Source: Vreelandella alkaliphila (GTDB lineage: Bacteria; Pseudomonadota; Gammaproteobacteria; Pseudomonadales; Halomonadaceae). From it: a stretch of DNA of 64,000 nt. A program made the position numbers and the translations under genes. Positions within the stretch are counted from its first letter, which is position 1. The number at the start of each line of letters is the position of its first letter. The notes beneath the pieces are model-generated. The model worked only from the letters and a program-made list of their open reading frames with translations. It ran no database searches and was not told the DNA's origin. Where the stretch lies: NCBI RefSeq assembly GCF_016107625.1, contig NZ_JABASV010000001.1, positions 62,001-126,000 of the forward strand, read 5' to 3'. Shown piece by piece: positions 55,829 to 64,000 of this stretch.

Positions 55829-56674
55829 TTAACTCTCAACAGCTTCCAACACTGCTACACAGCGTTCAACGGCACTGCGATACTCTGAACCAAATAACAG
55901 TAGATGGTTAAGCAATGGATAAAGCTGAAACAGCGCTTCGCGTCTTGGCCAGTCGGTTGGCTTATCGCCGTTCCAGTAAGCATCAAAAAAAGGTGCACCA
56001 GGCGACCCAAACAGGGTCAGCATGGCCAAATCAACGTCGGGATAATGGCGATAAACAGCAGGATCAATCAGTGCTGGCCCTCTAGTGGTCGTCAGCACAT
56101 TACCCGACCATAGGTCACCGTGAATAAGGCTGGCAGGCGAATCTGGCAGCCATGTTTCTAGTTGCTCTGCTTGGTGTTCAACACGGCGGCACAACGCGCC
56201 ATTCAGTAGGCCCTGCTGATAACAAGCTTGAGTAAGAGGCAGTAGACGCCGTTCGCGCTGAAACGCACGACCATCTGCCAGTGGGGAGTTGGGTTGGGGC
56301 GTACGCCCACACGCATTGTCCTGATGCCAGCCATGGGCATCACCTATCACACCATGCAACTCACGCAGCCCTTCGCCTAAAGCGACGCTACTTTGGGTAT
56401 TTGCGGGTTGGGTATCGAGTGACTCTATCACCAGCCACCCCATCGTCTCTCCCAGCACCTCAGGTATCACTAATGAAGTGCCCGCCCCCTTGAGCGCGCG
56501 GAGCCCTTCTGCTTCACCAAGCAATCGCGCGGAATCGTCGTGTTTGATAACGACTTGCCCTTGGCGGGTAGTTAAGGCGTAAACAGCGGCTATGTCACCA
56601 CCACTGAGTGGCTGAAGCTTATCAGTGGGGATTAATCCCAGCGTATCTAGTAAATCGCGCAAAGTGGCATCCAT
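55829..56674 (-). CDS. Fructosamine-kinase-family protein
   Basis: A 281-residue kinase-fold protein. It has PLSGGDIAAVYAL near residue 23, the nucleotide Lys in VVIKHD, the catalytic loop SLIHGDLWSGNVLTT near 180, the metal Asp in ALIDPAVYRHYPDVDLAML, and SPGAPFFDAYW. Relatives such as YniA phosphorylate ribulosamines or fructosamines and may repair glycated proteins. It is monocistronic. The match is clear; the natural substrate in bacteria is not settled. Confidence 0.9.
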   Translation of the reverse strand: MDATLRDLLDTLGLIPTDKLQPLSGGDIAAVYALTTRQGQVVIKHDDSARLLGEAEGLRALKGAGTSLVIPEVLGETMGWLVIESLDTQPANTQSSVALGEGLRELHGVIGDAHGWHQDNACGRTPQPNSPLADGRAFQRERRLLPLTQACYQQGLLNGALCRRVEHQAEQLETWLPDSPASLIHGDLWSGNVLTTTRGPALIDPAVYRHYPDVDLAMLTLFGSPGAPFFDAYWNGDKPTDWPRREALFQLYPLLNHLLLFGSEYRSAVERCVAVLEAVES

Positions 56675-56935
56675 GACTCTCTCCGCTCAAGGTGCATGTA
56701 CTCTTGCTCCTCTCATTGAGGCCAAGTCCACATCGAAATCTAGCAGCGCTTGGTTATAGATCAAATAGGCTAGATTAATGGTCGCAAGTCCCCAGCGGTA
56801 TGCTGGCCCAACCATTCGCATCACCGCAAGTTTATCCATCGACACACTCACTTGCCCTATAATTTGAAATATTGCCTTACAACGCCTCCACTAGGGCTCT
56901 TACGCAATCGTTTATTAATTAGGATACTGGTGACT

Positions 56936-57247
56936 ATGTACAAGCTTGCTTTTTTTGTTCCCGTTGAAGATGCCGAGAGTGTTAAAGAAGCGGTCTTTGA
57001 GACAGGAGCTGGCCGACTTGGTGATTATGAGGCCTGCTGTTTTCAAACCCACGGTACCGGCCAGTTCCGCCCGCTAGAGGGCGCACACCCCCATATTGGA
57101 CACGTAGGGTCACTTGAAACTGTCGAAGAAGTGAAGGTTGAACTTGTTTGCCGCGATGAGTATATACGGGCAGCGATTGCGGCATTGAAGTTAGCCCACC
57201 CCTATGAAGAGGTGGCCTATGATGTTTGGCAATTGGCCGAGCTGTAA
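56936..57247 (+). CDS. YqfO-like small protein (NIF3 C-terminal domain relative)
   Basis: A 103-residue protein with YKLAFFVPVEDAESVKEAVFETGAGRLGDYEACCFQTHGTGQFRP and AHPYEEVAYDVWQL, the sequence of the CutA1/PII-like domain inserted in YqfO/NIF3 proteins, here standing alone. The same short form is known in other gammaproteobacteria. Function is not established; metal binding is often suggested. The ATG at 56936 is chosen because the domain begins there; the longer frame upstream is unlike the family. Confidence 0.85.
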   Translation: MYKLAFFVPVEDAESVKEAVFETGAGRLGDYEACCFQTHGTGQFRPLEGAHPHIGHVGSLETVEEVKVELVCRDEYIRAAIAALKLAHPYEEVAYDVWQLAEL

Positions 57248-57307
57248 TTCAGTAATACAAGGCTTTAATAGATGATGTTGCTAGCAACGCCTAAACAGCA
57301 ATAAAGC

Positions 57308-57865
57308 TTAGGCACTGCCAAAATATCGCTCCCTATCTTCAGGGGTAATCGAGCTGATGTGCAGCGGGTAGTGCGCATTTTTACGGTCTTCATAGAAGTG
57401 CTTTAACGTGCGCTCAATCGTTGGAAAAGCAAGCTCATCCCAAGGAATTTCATGCTCTTCGAACAGCGCTACTTCCAAGCTTTCAGGGCCTGCGCTAAAG
57501 CCACCGAGAAGCTCTGCACGGAAAATCATATACACTTGATTGATATGAGGCAGATCAATGAGCGTGTATAACCCCTCCAGTTTGACCTCTGCAACGGCCT
57601 CCTCCCAGGTCTCGCGTGCGGCGGCCTGCTGAGTGGTTTCGGCGTTTTCCATATAGCCCGCGGGGAGTGTCCAATACCCTTTACGCGGAGAAATCGCCCG
57701 TTTACACAGCAATATTTTATCGTCAATCACCGGCAGCGTACCCGCCACAATACGCGGATTCTGGTAATGAATAGTGCCACAGGCATCGCATAAATAGCGC
57801 GAACGGTCATCGCCTTCAGGAACAGCAAAACGGACTTTTTCACCACACTGACTACAAAAATTCAT
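57308..57865 (-). CDS. Nudix hydrolase with N-terminal zinc ribbon
   Basis: A 185-residue hydrolase. A four-Cys zinc ribbon (CSQCG ... CDACG, residues 4-33) precedes a Nudix domain whose box GYMENAETTQQAAARETWEEA lies near residue 75. The Gly usual near the box end is replaced, as in relatives with REVWEEA. The layout resembles the NudC end but lacks the NudC N-terminal domain, so ADP-ribose or FAD-type substrates are as likely as NADH. It is divergent from the CoA pyrophosphatase gene, with 94 bp between them. Confidence 0.9.
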   Translation of the reverse strand: MNFCSQCGEKVRFAVPEGDDRSRYLCDACGTIHYQNPRIVAGTLPVIDDKILLCKRAISPRKGYWTLPAGYMENAETTQQAAARETWEEAVAEVKLEGLYTLIDLPHINQVYMIFRAELLGGFSAGPESLEVALFEEHEIPWDELAFPTIERTLKHFYEDRKNAHYPLHISSITPEDRERYFGSA

Positions 57866-57959
57866 CGCGTTTTCTCTACGGCTGATGGGGCAAGGCTTTA
57901 ACGTACTTGACGTCAATAACCGCTGCTGGGTAAAAGAGAACAAAGTAAATGGAAGCCCT

Positions 57960-58619
57960 ATGTTAGAGAAACTGCGCAAACAACTGCAACAGCACTCCCC
58001 CCAACGGCTAGACCACGTTGTAATGCCCGAGGCTGCCGTGCTAATGCCTATTGTTGAGCGTCCATCGCCCACGCTGCTGTTTACACGGCGAGCGAGCCAT
58101 CTCAGCACTCACAGTGGCCAAGTGGCATTTCCCGGCGGCAAACGCGAGGCCTGCGATGCCGATCTCTATGCGACGGCTCTTCGCGAGGCACAAGAAGAGA
58201 TTGCGCTAGCGCCTTCCTTTGTACAACCCTTGGGAAGGTTATCAGACGTTATTTCACTACATGGCATCCGAGTTACGCCCTGGGTCGGCATTATTCCGCC
58301 AGATTTACCATTGGTAGCAGATCCCTCAGAACTAGACACCATTTTTGAAGTGCCACTCAGCCATTTTCTAGACGACAGGCGCACCCACACCGATGTAATA
58401 ACGGTAGATGGCGTTGCTCACTACGTACCTAGCTACCATGTCGACGGCCACGTGATTTGGGGGCTTTCTGCCATGATGCTGGTAGAACTACTGGCGGAAG
58501 GGTTTGGCATGCCAATTGACCTTTACCAGCGCCCACCAGGGGCGTTACATCACTACCCTGAGAGAAGCAGTCGCCTACCAAAAGCAGCTCGCATGCCGAC
58601 TAAGAGAACCATGAAATGA
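57960..58619 (+). CDS. nudL: Nudix CoA pyrophosphatase
   Basis: A 219-residue hydrolase with the CoA-type signature LLFTRRASHLSTHSGQVAFPGG (residues about 45-66) running into the Nudix box GKREACDADLYATALREAQEEI. It splits CoA to 3',5'-ADP and phosphopantetheine. GGAAG precedes the ATG at 57960. Its stop overlaps the ATG of the following oxygenase (ATGA), so the two are co-translated. Confidence 0.9.
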   Translation: MLEKLRKQLQQHSPQRLDHVVMPEAAVLMPIVERPSPTLLFTRRASHLSTHSGQVAFPGGKREACDADLYATALREAQEEIALAPSFVQPLGRLSDVISLHGIRVTPWVGIIPPDLPLVADPSELDTIFEVPLSHFLDDRRTHTDVITVDGVAHYVPSYHVDGHVIWGLSAMMLVELLAEGFGMPIDLYQRPPGALHHYPERSSRLPKAARMPTKRTMK

Positions 58620-59305
58620 TTGCCTCTTCAGCGCCAAACTCTTTACCCAATGGCAATAGCCCCCCAGCGATCAACCCTATCGCCCATATTGCACTGGTCG
58701 ATGCGCTCGTTGAGCAAGGCTGGTACGTGGGTAACAACGTGATAGACCTTGATCTTTGCCAAACGCTGCACCGAGAGCTGAACCATATGGCCGAACACGA
58801 TGTGCTTGATGAGGCTGGCATTGGCCGCGGTAAAGAACATCACCTTCGCAAAGATATTCGCGGCGATGCCATTCACTGGTTGGATAGAGAAAGCGCAGCC
58901 CAGCGCCGCTACCTTGACGCCATGGCAGAACTCCAGCTATCCCTCAATCAAGCGCTTTTCCTGGGGTTGTTTGAGTATGAGGCCCACTTTGCCCACTACC
59001 CGCCCGGCGCGTTTTATCAACGCCACTTAGACAGTTTTCGAGGGCGAGCTAACCGGGTTATTTCAACCGTCGGTTACTTAAACCCTCAGTGGCCCTTAGA
59101 TGGCGGTGGCGAAATGGTCATTTATCACCCCGACAACCCTTCTCTGGAAGTCGCCCGCGTAATGCCTGAAGCAGGTACGTTCGCCTGCTTTTTATCCGAA
59201 ACCATTCCCCACGAGGTGCTGCCAACCCAGCATCCGCGTGCCAGCATCGCTGGCTGGTTTAGGCGCAACGCCTCGCTGGGTGGCGTGCTCGACCCGGCGC
59301 GCTGA
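58616..59305 (+). CDS. 2-oxoglutarate/Fe(II)-dependent oxygenase (prolyl-4-hydroxylase-like)
   Basis: A 229-residue oxygenase. The iron ligands are the H-x-D in YQRHLDSFRG near residue 139 and a distal His in IPHEVLPT near 199, and the 2-oxoglutarate Arg is in PRASIAGWFR. The double-stranded helix segment RVISTVGYLNPQWPLDGGGEMVIY is typical. Bacterial relatives hydroxylate elongation factor or ribosomal proteins in an oxygen-dependent way. It is coupled to the CoA pyrophosphatase gene and ends 6 bases before the PAS kinase gene, which makes an oxygen- or redox-related operon plausible. Confidence 0.88.
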   Translation: MIASSAPNSLPNGNSPPAINPIAHIALVDALVEQGWYVGNNVIDLDLCQTLHRELNHMAEHDVLDEAGIGRGKEHHLRKDIRGDAIHWLDRESAAQRRYLDAMAELQLSLNQALFLGLFEYEAHFAHYPPGAFYQRHLDSFRGRANRVISTVGYLNPQWPLDGGGEMVIYHPDNPSLEVARVMPEAGTFACFLSETIPHEVLPTQHPRASIAGWFRRNASLGGVLDPAR

Positions 59306-59311
59306 AACACT

Positions 59312-60844
59312 ATGGACACCAGTAACGAAGCCACATTAATCGCCAGAATCAAAGCCCTAGAAGCGCAAAATGCAGTGCTAGAAGAAGAGAAACGTCATTA
59401 TCAGTGGCTGGCAGAAAGCACCACTGATTTGATATCTCGCCATGCCCGCGACGGTACTTTTTTATATGCCTCTCAAGCGGCGAGAGACTTATTAGGGTAC
59501 GAACCGGAAGAGCTGATTGGCGTGTCTGCCTATCAGCTGTTTCATCCCGCCGACCTAAGTGATCTGCTGAACAAATCACCCCGGGTCTACTATCACGACG
59601 GTTTTTATCAGCAAACGTATCGGTTTCGGGCTAAAGCAGGTCACTACATCTGGTTTGAAACCACCAGCCGAACCCGCCGAGATGATGCCACAGGCGAGCT
59701 AATTGATATTTTATGCGTCTCTCGGGACGTGAGCCGCCGAGTTCATGCCGAAGCCACAAGAGAGCGTTTAGCACAGGTGGTCGAATCCACTACCGACTAC
59801 GTACTTTTTTTAGGGCCTAATCAGCATATTTTTAGTGCCAACGAAGCGGCACGGCGCTGTTTTTCACTCCCACGAGATGCCATGCAAGTTGCCCTGTCAG
59901 CGCTTTACCCTAGTGACTCGTTGGCACTATTGGAGCAGGTGGTATTCCCCGCCGTTGAACGCTATGGCTCCTGGAGCGGCGAGCTGGAAATGCTCAGCAC
60001 GCACGGCTTAGTTCCCGTGCTTAGTGTCGTGCTTACCCACCGCAGCCGAGGGGCAGAACCAGGGCACTTTGCATTAATTAATCGCGATATTAGCGTGCGT
60101 AAAGCTGCCGAAGCCCAGGCACGTCGGCACCAAGAACAAATTGCCCATGCCAATCGGTTAGCTGCCGCCGGAGAGCTTGCGTCTAATATTGCTCATGAAC
60201 TCAATCAGCCCCTTGGTGCAATCGCCAACTACACCAGTGGCGCCCTTTTGAAAACAACGCACACGCCCAACTTACCCGCCAGTGAGCTACGACTGCCACT
60301 GGCCCGCATTGATGAGCAAGTACAGCGTCTTGCCGAACGACTCCGCCATATGCGCAGCTTTGTGCGTAAACGCAGCCACTGTGTCAGGCCCCTGGTGCTT
60401 GAACAGGTCATTGCCGCCGCCTTTCAACTGTGCGACTGGCAGTATAAACAGGCCTCAGTTCAACTTACCCAACAATTGCCCCACGGGTTGCCACGTATTT
60501 ATGCGGACCCTATTGCCCTTGAGCAAGTAATCGTTAACCTATTGCTCAACGCGCTAACCGCGAGCCGTGATACCCCTGGTGCCGATCAGGTCATCGTTTC
60601 AGCGCTAAAAAGCGGCAATCGACAGCTGACTCTTAGCGTTGAAGACCAGGGCCCAGGTGTAGCGCCAGCACATCAAGACACCATTTTTGATGCCTTCTTC
60701 ACCACCCGCGATGAAGGGTTGGGAATGGGCTTGGCAATTAGCCGTTCGCTAATTGAGAGCATGGGCGGGGCGCTTACTCTGCGCCCCCAACAAAGCGCGA
60801 AAGGCGCCTGCTTTGACATCACACTTCGCACAGAAACAATATGA
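59312..60844 (+). CDS. Soluble PAS-domain sensor histidine kinase (FixL/TodS-like)
   Basis: A 510-residue kinase without membrane helices. It has an N-terminal coiled coil (about residues 8-32), PAS1 (about 30-145, ESTTDLISRHARDGTFLYAS ... GEIDILCVSRDV-like end), PAS2 (about 150-270), the His box AAGELASNIAHELNQPLGAIANY near 296, the N box VIVNLLLNALTAS, and the G boxes VEDQGPGVAP and GLGMGLAISRSL. The HELNQPLGAI box is that of the FixL/TodS class. PAS2 shows no clear haem-ligand His motif. It pairs with the FixJ-type regulator 32 bases downstream. Confidence 0.92.
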   Translation: MDTSNEATLIARIKALEAQNAVLEEEKRHYQWLAESTTDLISRHARDGTFLYASQAARDLLGYEPEELIGVSAYQLFHPADLSDLLNKSPRVYYHDGFYQQTYRFRAKAGHYIWFETTSRTRRDDATGELIDILCVSRDVSRRVHAEATRERLAQVVESTTDYVLFLGPNQHIFSANEAARRCFSLPRDAMQVALSALYPSDSLALLEQVVFPAVERYGSWSGELEMLSTHGLVPVLSVVLTHRSRGAEPGHFALINRDISVRKAAEAQARRHQEQIAHANRLAAAGELASNIAHELNQPLGAIANYTSGALLKTTHTPNLPASELRLPLARIDEQVQRLAERLRHMRSFVRKRSHCVRPLVLEQVIAAAFQLCDWQYKQASVQLTQQLPHGLPRIYADPIALEQVIVNLLLNALTASRDTPGADQVIVSALKSGNRQLTLSVEDQGPGVAPAHQDTIFDAFFTTRDEGLGMGLAISRSLIESMGGALTLRPQQSAKGACFDITLRTETI

Positions 60845-60876
60845 ATGCGCAATCAGTGCATTAACAGGGGCCAGTA

Positions 60877-61545
60877 ATGACCAGCAGTGTTGAACGACAG
60901 TCTACCGCCACTATCGCGGTTGTTGATGATGATCAAGCATTGCGTGAATCGCTGGTTTGGCTGCTTGAATCCGTCGGATTAACCGCTCAAGCGTTTCATG
61001 ACGGCGAGCAATTCTTAGCGAGTCAGCACGATAAGTTGGGCGCGCTGCTGCTTGATGTTCGCATGCCAGGAATGAGTGGACTGCAAGTGCAGCAGCAGTT
61101 GGTTGATCAAGGCAATACCCTGCCGGTCATTATGATGACAGGGCATGGTGATGTCCCCATGGCAGTGGCTGCACTAAAGAACGGCGCATTTGATTTTATT
61201 GAAAAGCCGTTTAATCACCAGCAGTTGATTGACAGCGTGCAACAGGCGTTGGGCGATGCTCATCAACAGCAACGCGCTAAGCAGCAGTTGGCAATGCTGC
61301 GAACACGTTACCAATCGCTACGCCCGAAAGAGCAGCGCATTGTGATTCATGTAGCAGAAGGAATGACCAGTCGTGAAATTGCCGAGCACATGGAGATTAG
61401 CGGTAAAACCGTCGAGGTCTATCGGTTAAGAGCCATGAAGGCCATGCACGCTGCAAATTTGGCAGAGCTGGTGCGACAAGCGGTGGCGCTGGAGCTCGTT
61501 TCCTCGCTCAGCGCCCCCCATGTTCATAGCGAACGGCCTAGCTAA
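60877..61545 (+). CDS. FixJ/TodT-type response regulator
   Basis: A 222-residue regulator. The receiver domain has VVDDDQALRESLVWLLESVG, the phospho-Asp in ALLLDVRMPGMSG near residue 61, MMTGHGDVPMAV and FIEKPFN. A LuxR-type helix-turn-helix (RPKEQRIVIHVAEGMTSREIAEHMEISGKTVEVYRLRAMKAM) lies at about 149-192. It is the cognate partner of the PAS kinase. Its 3' end overlaps the convergent L,D-transpeptidase gene by 8 bases. Confidence 0.93.
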   Translation: MTSSVERQSTATIAVVDDDQALRESLVWLLESVGLTAQAFHDGEQFLASQHDKLGALLLDVRMPGMSGLQVQQQLVDQGNTLPVIMMTGHGDVPMAVAALKNGAFDFIEKPFNHQQLIDSVQQALGDAHQQQRAKQQLAMLRTRYQSLRPKEQRIVIHVAEGMTSREIAEHMEISGKTVEVYRLRAMKAMHAANLAELVRQAVALELVSSLSAPHVHSERPS

Positions 61546-62503
61546 GTGGAACAACCTGGCCATTGGCTTTTTCCAGCACATTACGCACCTGCTCGTAATC
61601 AATGCCGTGCTCATTACCTTCATGAGCCTCAATTAGGCTAACCACTTCTAACAGCGTTTCCATACCAAAACTCTGTTCATCCGTGGGCGTAAAAGCTTGA
61701 ACATAGGCATTTCCGTTACTTTCCCAGCCCACCTTAACGGGGCTGTCGATAATGTTTACCTGCGTACCTACTGGAACACGCCAGAATACAGACTCAATGT
61801 CTTCTGGATGCATCCGAATACAGCCCCGGCTAGCACGCATGCCAATACCGTCTGGCTGATTAGTGCCATGAATTAAGTAGCCTGGGATATCCAGCAAAAT
61901 AGCGTATTGCCCTAACGGATTATCTTCACCTGGTGGAACAACCGCGGGCGCAGGATCACCGCGCTCAGCAGCTTCTTGGCGAATAGACTCAGGTGGATAC
62001 CATGCAGGGTTCTCAAGACGCATAGTGGTCTTAGTAATGCCCAGCGGCGTATTGTACGCATCGCGACCAATGCCAATAGGATACGTCTCTACTCGCGGCG
62101 CCTTGCCCTCTTCCACCTCTGGATAATAATAGAGTCTAAGCTCAGCAACATTAATCACAATGCCAGTACGCGGCTCATCTGGCAGAATATATTGGCCGGG
62201 TATTTTCACCTCAGTACCTTCGCCAGGTATCCAAATACTGGTATCTGGATTGGCCATACGAATCTCTTCGTAACCCACATTATGCTCACGGGCAATGTCG
62301 AGCAGGGTATCCTCTTTTTTCGCCGTAACGGTATACACCTCGCCCACCATATTCCCTTCATCAGGGAGCAAAAAGTGGCCTTTGGGTAATTCACTTTCAC
62401 TAGCAACGGCACTGGATGCAAACAACCAAGCTCCCAGAGCTACGCTGCTAGCCCACAATTTTTTAACCTGTCGAAGCGTTTGATACCGCGCGGCAACTGT
62501 CAT
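61538..62503 (-). CDS. L,D-transpeptidase (ErfK/YbiS family)
   Basis: A 321-residue periplasmic enzyme that makes 3-3 peptidoglycan cross-links or anchors lipoprotein. A signal peptide (ending near SSAVA-SE) is followed by a LysM-like segment (YTVTAKKEDTLLDIAREHNVGYEEIRMANPD, about 60-92) and the YkuD domain. The catalytic motif is HGTNQPDGIGMRASRGCIRMHPEDIE, with Cys near residue 227. AAAGGAG precedes the ATG at 62503. The usual length and all catalytic residues are present. Confidence 0.93.
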   Translation of the reverse strand: MTVAARYQTLRQVKKLWASSVALGAWLFASSAVASESELPKGHFLLPDEGNMVGEVYTVTAKKEDTLLDIAREHNVGYEEIRMANPDTSIWIPGEGTEVKIPGQYILPDEPRTGIVINVAELRLYYYPEVEEGKAPRVETYPIGIGRDAYNTPLGITKTTMRLENPAWYPPESIRQEAAERGDPAPAVVPPGEDNPLGQYAILLDIPGYLIHGTNQPDGIGMRASRGCIRMHPEDIESVFWRVPVGTQVNIIDSPVKVGWESNGNAYVQAFTPTDEQSFGMETLLEVVSLIEAHEGNEHGIDYEQVRNVLEKANGQVVPLS

Positions 62504-62985
62504 GGGGTCTCCTTTATTATATGGTCCCAAGGCGCTACCTGCTGTTGAGCAGGCTGCAGTGGGGACAATTTGCGTACGAATATGAACAAGCGGTCTGAAT
62601 GGGTCAATTCGATAGACTGTCGCAGCAATCTCAACGGCCAACGTGGGTGAGACGTCTCATTGAGAGTGATTTTAACGTTTATTAATAAATCTAACACGTC
62701 CTGGTTTAACGCTGATGTGCATTTGAAGTGATCTTAGTTAAGAGTTCTTCATTAGCGTTGCAATACAGCTCATAGCACCTACCTTTAGAAGTGCCTGTGC
62801 ACAGCAACGTGTCGGGCTTCACTCATCACCAACAGGAACAGTAGCGCCACCCATCAAAAGGAACCGACTGGGTAGCGTTGGCTAGCAAGGAGCCCGAAAA
62901 ACGCCAACCAGTTTATCGCTACTACGTTACTTAGGGATTAACAGACAGTTGTTAACCCCTTCATAAAAATGCAAGGAGCAAAACG
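62504..62985. promoter_or_regulatory. Divergent control region between the L,D-transpeptidase and PRC-barrel genes
   Basis: No gene is seen. For the minus-strand gene, TTGACC (62602-62607), 17 bp and CATATT (62579-62584) form a likely promoter, and a small hairpin CCTGCT-GTTG-AGCAGG (62538-62553) lies in its leader. On the plus side the dyad TTAACA-N6-TGTTAA (62938-62955) sits about 30 bases before the PRC-barrel gene and may be an operator. Confidence 0.4.
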
Positions 62986-63447
62986 ATGAAAACGACTTTT
63001 CTCAGCACGCTGGTTATTCCTACCTTAATTGCCGTCGCCGGCATTGCCTACGCAAGTGATGACAATCAGACCGGCATGGAAGCTTCTTACTTGACCCAAA
63101 CGCCGCAAGGAACTTTCCACTCAGACTCTCTGACGGGCAATCAAGTAAAAAGCAGCGTTGAAGATGATGAAGACATCGGCACCATCAATGATTTAATCAT
63201 TGATGAGGATGGGCAAATTAATGCTGTTGTTGTCGGCGTTGGTGGTTTCCTTGGTATGGGCGAAAAAGATGTCGCTATCGAATGGGATTCGCTTGAACTT
63301 ACCAAGGATGAAGATGGCGAAGATTACATTATATCGGTAAACGCCTCTCAAGAAGCGTTGGAAAGTGCCGAAGAGTATGAGCGTGGCAATGACCTTCATA
63401 CAGAACGCGATACTGAGATGAATAACAGCGAAAATGACGACGAGTAA
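62986..63447 (+). CDS. Exported acidic PRC-barrel protein
   Basis: A 153-residue protein with a signal peptide ending YASDD, one PRC-barrel domain (about residues 43-118: SDSLTGNQVKSS..DEDIGTINDLIIDEDGQINAVVVGVGGFLGMGEKDVAIEW) and a strongly acidic tail rich in Glu, Asp and Asn. The acidity is typical of periplasmic proteins of halophiles. PRC barrels bind partner proteins or ligands; no function is established for this type. AAGGAG lies before the ATG. It is probably a stress- or salt-related periplasmic protein, which is inference. Confidence 0.88.
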   Translation: MKTTFLSTLVIPTLIAVAGIAYASDDNQTGMEASYLTQTPQGTFHSDSLTGNQVKSSVEDDEDIGTINDLIIDEDGQINAVVVGVGGFLGMGEKDVAIEWDSLELTKDEDGEDYIISVNASQEALESAEEYERGNDLHTERDTEMNNSENDDE

Positions 63448-63610
63448 CGCGTGTTTTAACAAGCGGCTTTCGCAAACATAAATCCTGTTAAACTCGACTG
63501 CTATAGGGCCTTGCTTAGATGCAAAGCCCTCTTCACAAGTGACTTTTCATAAGCGCTTTTTCATAAGTGCTTGAAGCGGCTATTGTGCTTCCCCGAAAAA
63601 GAGATCATAA

Positions 63611-63638
63611 AAAAGCGCTGCATGTCTGCAGCGCTTTT
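63611..63638. terminator. Bidirectional terminator between PRC-barrel gene and osmC
   Basis: AAAAGCGCTGCA (63611-63622) pairs perfectly with TGCAGCGCTTTT (63627-63638) around TGTC. A/T-rich ends on both sides suit termination in both directions. Confidence 0.85.
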
Positions 63639-63659
63639 CGGCGTTATCTGGCGTTCGAA

Positions 63660-64000
63660 TCACCCCTTTAAGGTTGCGTCCATAGTAATGTCAGCATTTA
63701 ATACTTTGGAAACAGGGCAGTTCGCTTTAGCTGTTTCAGCAGCTTCTTGAAAGGCTGCGTCATCGGCACCGCTTACGCTGGCTACAACGTCCAAATGAAT
63801 ACTGGAAATATCGAAACCATCTGCACTTTGTGAAAGCGTTACACGCGCATTGGTATCAATAGCATCAGCGGTAAAGCCTTTCTCTCCAAGAATCATGGAA
63901 AGCGCCATTGAGAAACAGCTTGCATGGGCAGCGCCAATTAACTCTTCCGGTGTGGTGCCGGGTGCTCCTTCAAAGCGCTGTTTGAACGAATAGCCAGCAT
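63660..64000 (-). CDS. osmC: OsmC-family peroxiredoxin, 5' end beyond the window
   Basis: The frame is open to the window edge, so the gene continues beyond position 64000. The visible 113 codons hold FKQRFEGAPGTTPEELIGAAHASCFSMALSMILGEKGF and CPVSKVLNADITMDATLKG, matching E. coli OsmC closely, including both redox Cys (in HASCFS and NCPVSKVL). It reduces organic hydroperoxides and is usually induced by osmotic stress. An internal ATG at 63908 is not the start, since the conserved first Cys lies upstream of it. Confidence 0.93.
   Translation of the reverse strand, partial: AGYSFKQRFEGAPGTTPEELIGAAHASCFSMALSMILGEKGFTADAIDTNARVTLSQSADGFDISSIHLDVVASVSGADDAAFQEAAETAKANCPVSKVLNADITMDATLKG

Overview
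The window reads as chromosome of a moderately halophilic gammaproteobacterium, most likely Halomonas or another Halomonadaceae. The support is the gene content (a Pseudomonas-type nagR-nagA-SIS-nagF-nagE cluster, RNase II, EptA/PmrAB, a TolC-AcrAB pump), the acidic character of several exported proteins, and gammaproteobacterial gene order in the TCA block. This is inference from protein similarity recognised by eye; no database search was run. I see no prophage, insertion sequence, CRISPR array or rRNA.

Layout. 1-13.6 kb (minus strand): an OmpR-type two-component system at the edge, a HAD hydrolase, and a chitin-oligosaccharide/GlcNAc locus. This locus comprises secreted GH20 chitobiase, chitoporin, GlcNAc PTS permease, a fused EIIA-HPr-EI, a SIS-type deaminase, NagA and the GntR repressor NagR. 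In front of nagR lies a striking array of 11-bp direct repeats. 13.5-17.8 kb (plus): RNase II, then a glycosyltransferase overlapping a UPF0104-type membrane protein. 17.9-29.7 kb (minus): sucD, sucC, lpd, sucB, sucA and sdhB, sdhA, sdhD, sdhC, with gltA divergent at 30.2 kb, so the window holds a near-continuous TCA-cycle block. 31.6-37.6 kb: a beta-hydroxyacid dehydrogenase, a 420-bp non-coding stretch with DnaA-box-like, Fur-box-like and promoter-like signals, tRNA-Ala and tRNA-Glu, gltX, a small XRE regulator, a lipoprotein and dusA.

37.6-43.2 kb is an AT-richer envelope-modification island: a short remnant of a catalase gene, an unrecognised small membrane protein, eptA, a PAP2 phosphatase and dgkA (minus), facing pmrA-pmrB (plus). 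PmrA-box-like direct repeats occur at three places in it. 43.4-55.5 kb: an M14 deacylase, an AcrR-type repressor, an alpha/beta hydrolase ending in a 16-bp tandem repeat, a YqiJ-like membrane protein, oleate hydratase, and a tolC-acrA-acrB pump operon. The pump operator matches the one in front of acrR. 55.8-64 kb: fructosamine-kinase-like protein, YqfO-like protein, two divergent Nudix hydrolases, a 2OG-Fe(II) oxygenase, a soluble PAS histidine kinase with a FixJ-type regulator, an L,D-transpeptidase, an acidic PRC-barrel protein and the 3' part of osmC.

The most rewarding non-coding signals are the NagR repeat array, the shared AcrR operators, the PmrA-type boxes around the eptA island, the catalase scar, and the orphan Fur-like promoter near 32.8 kb.
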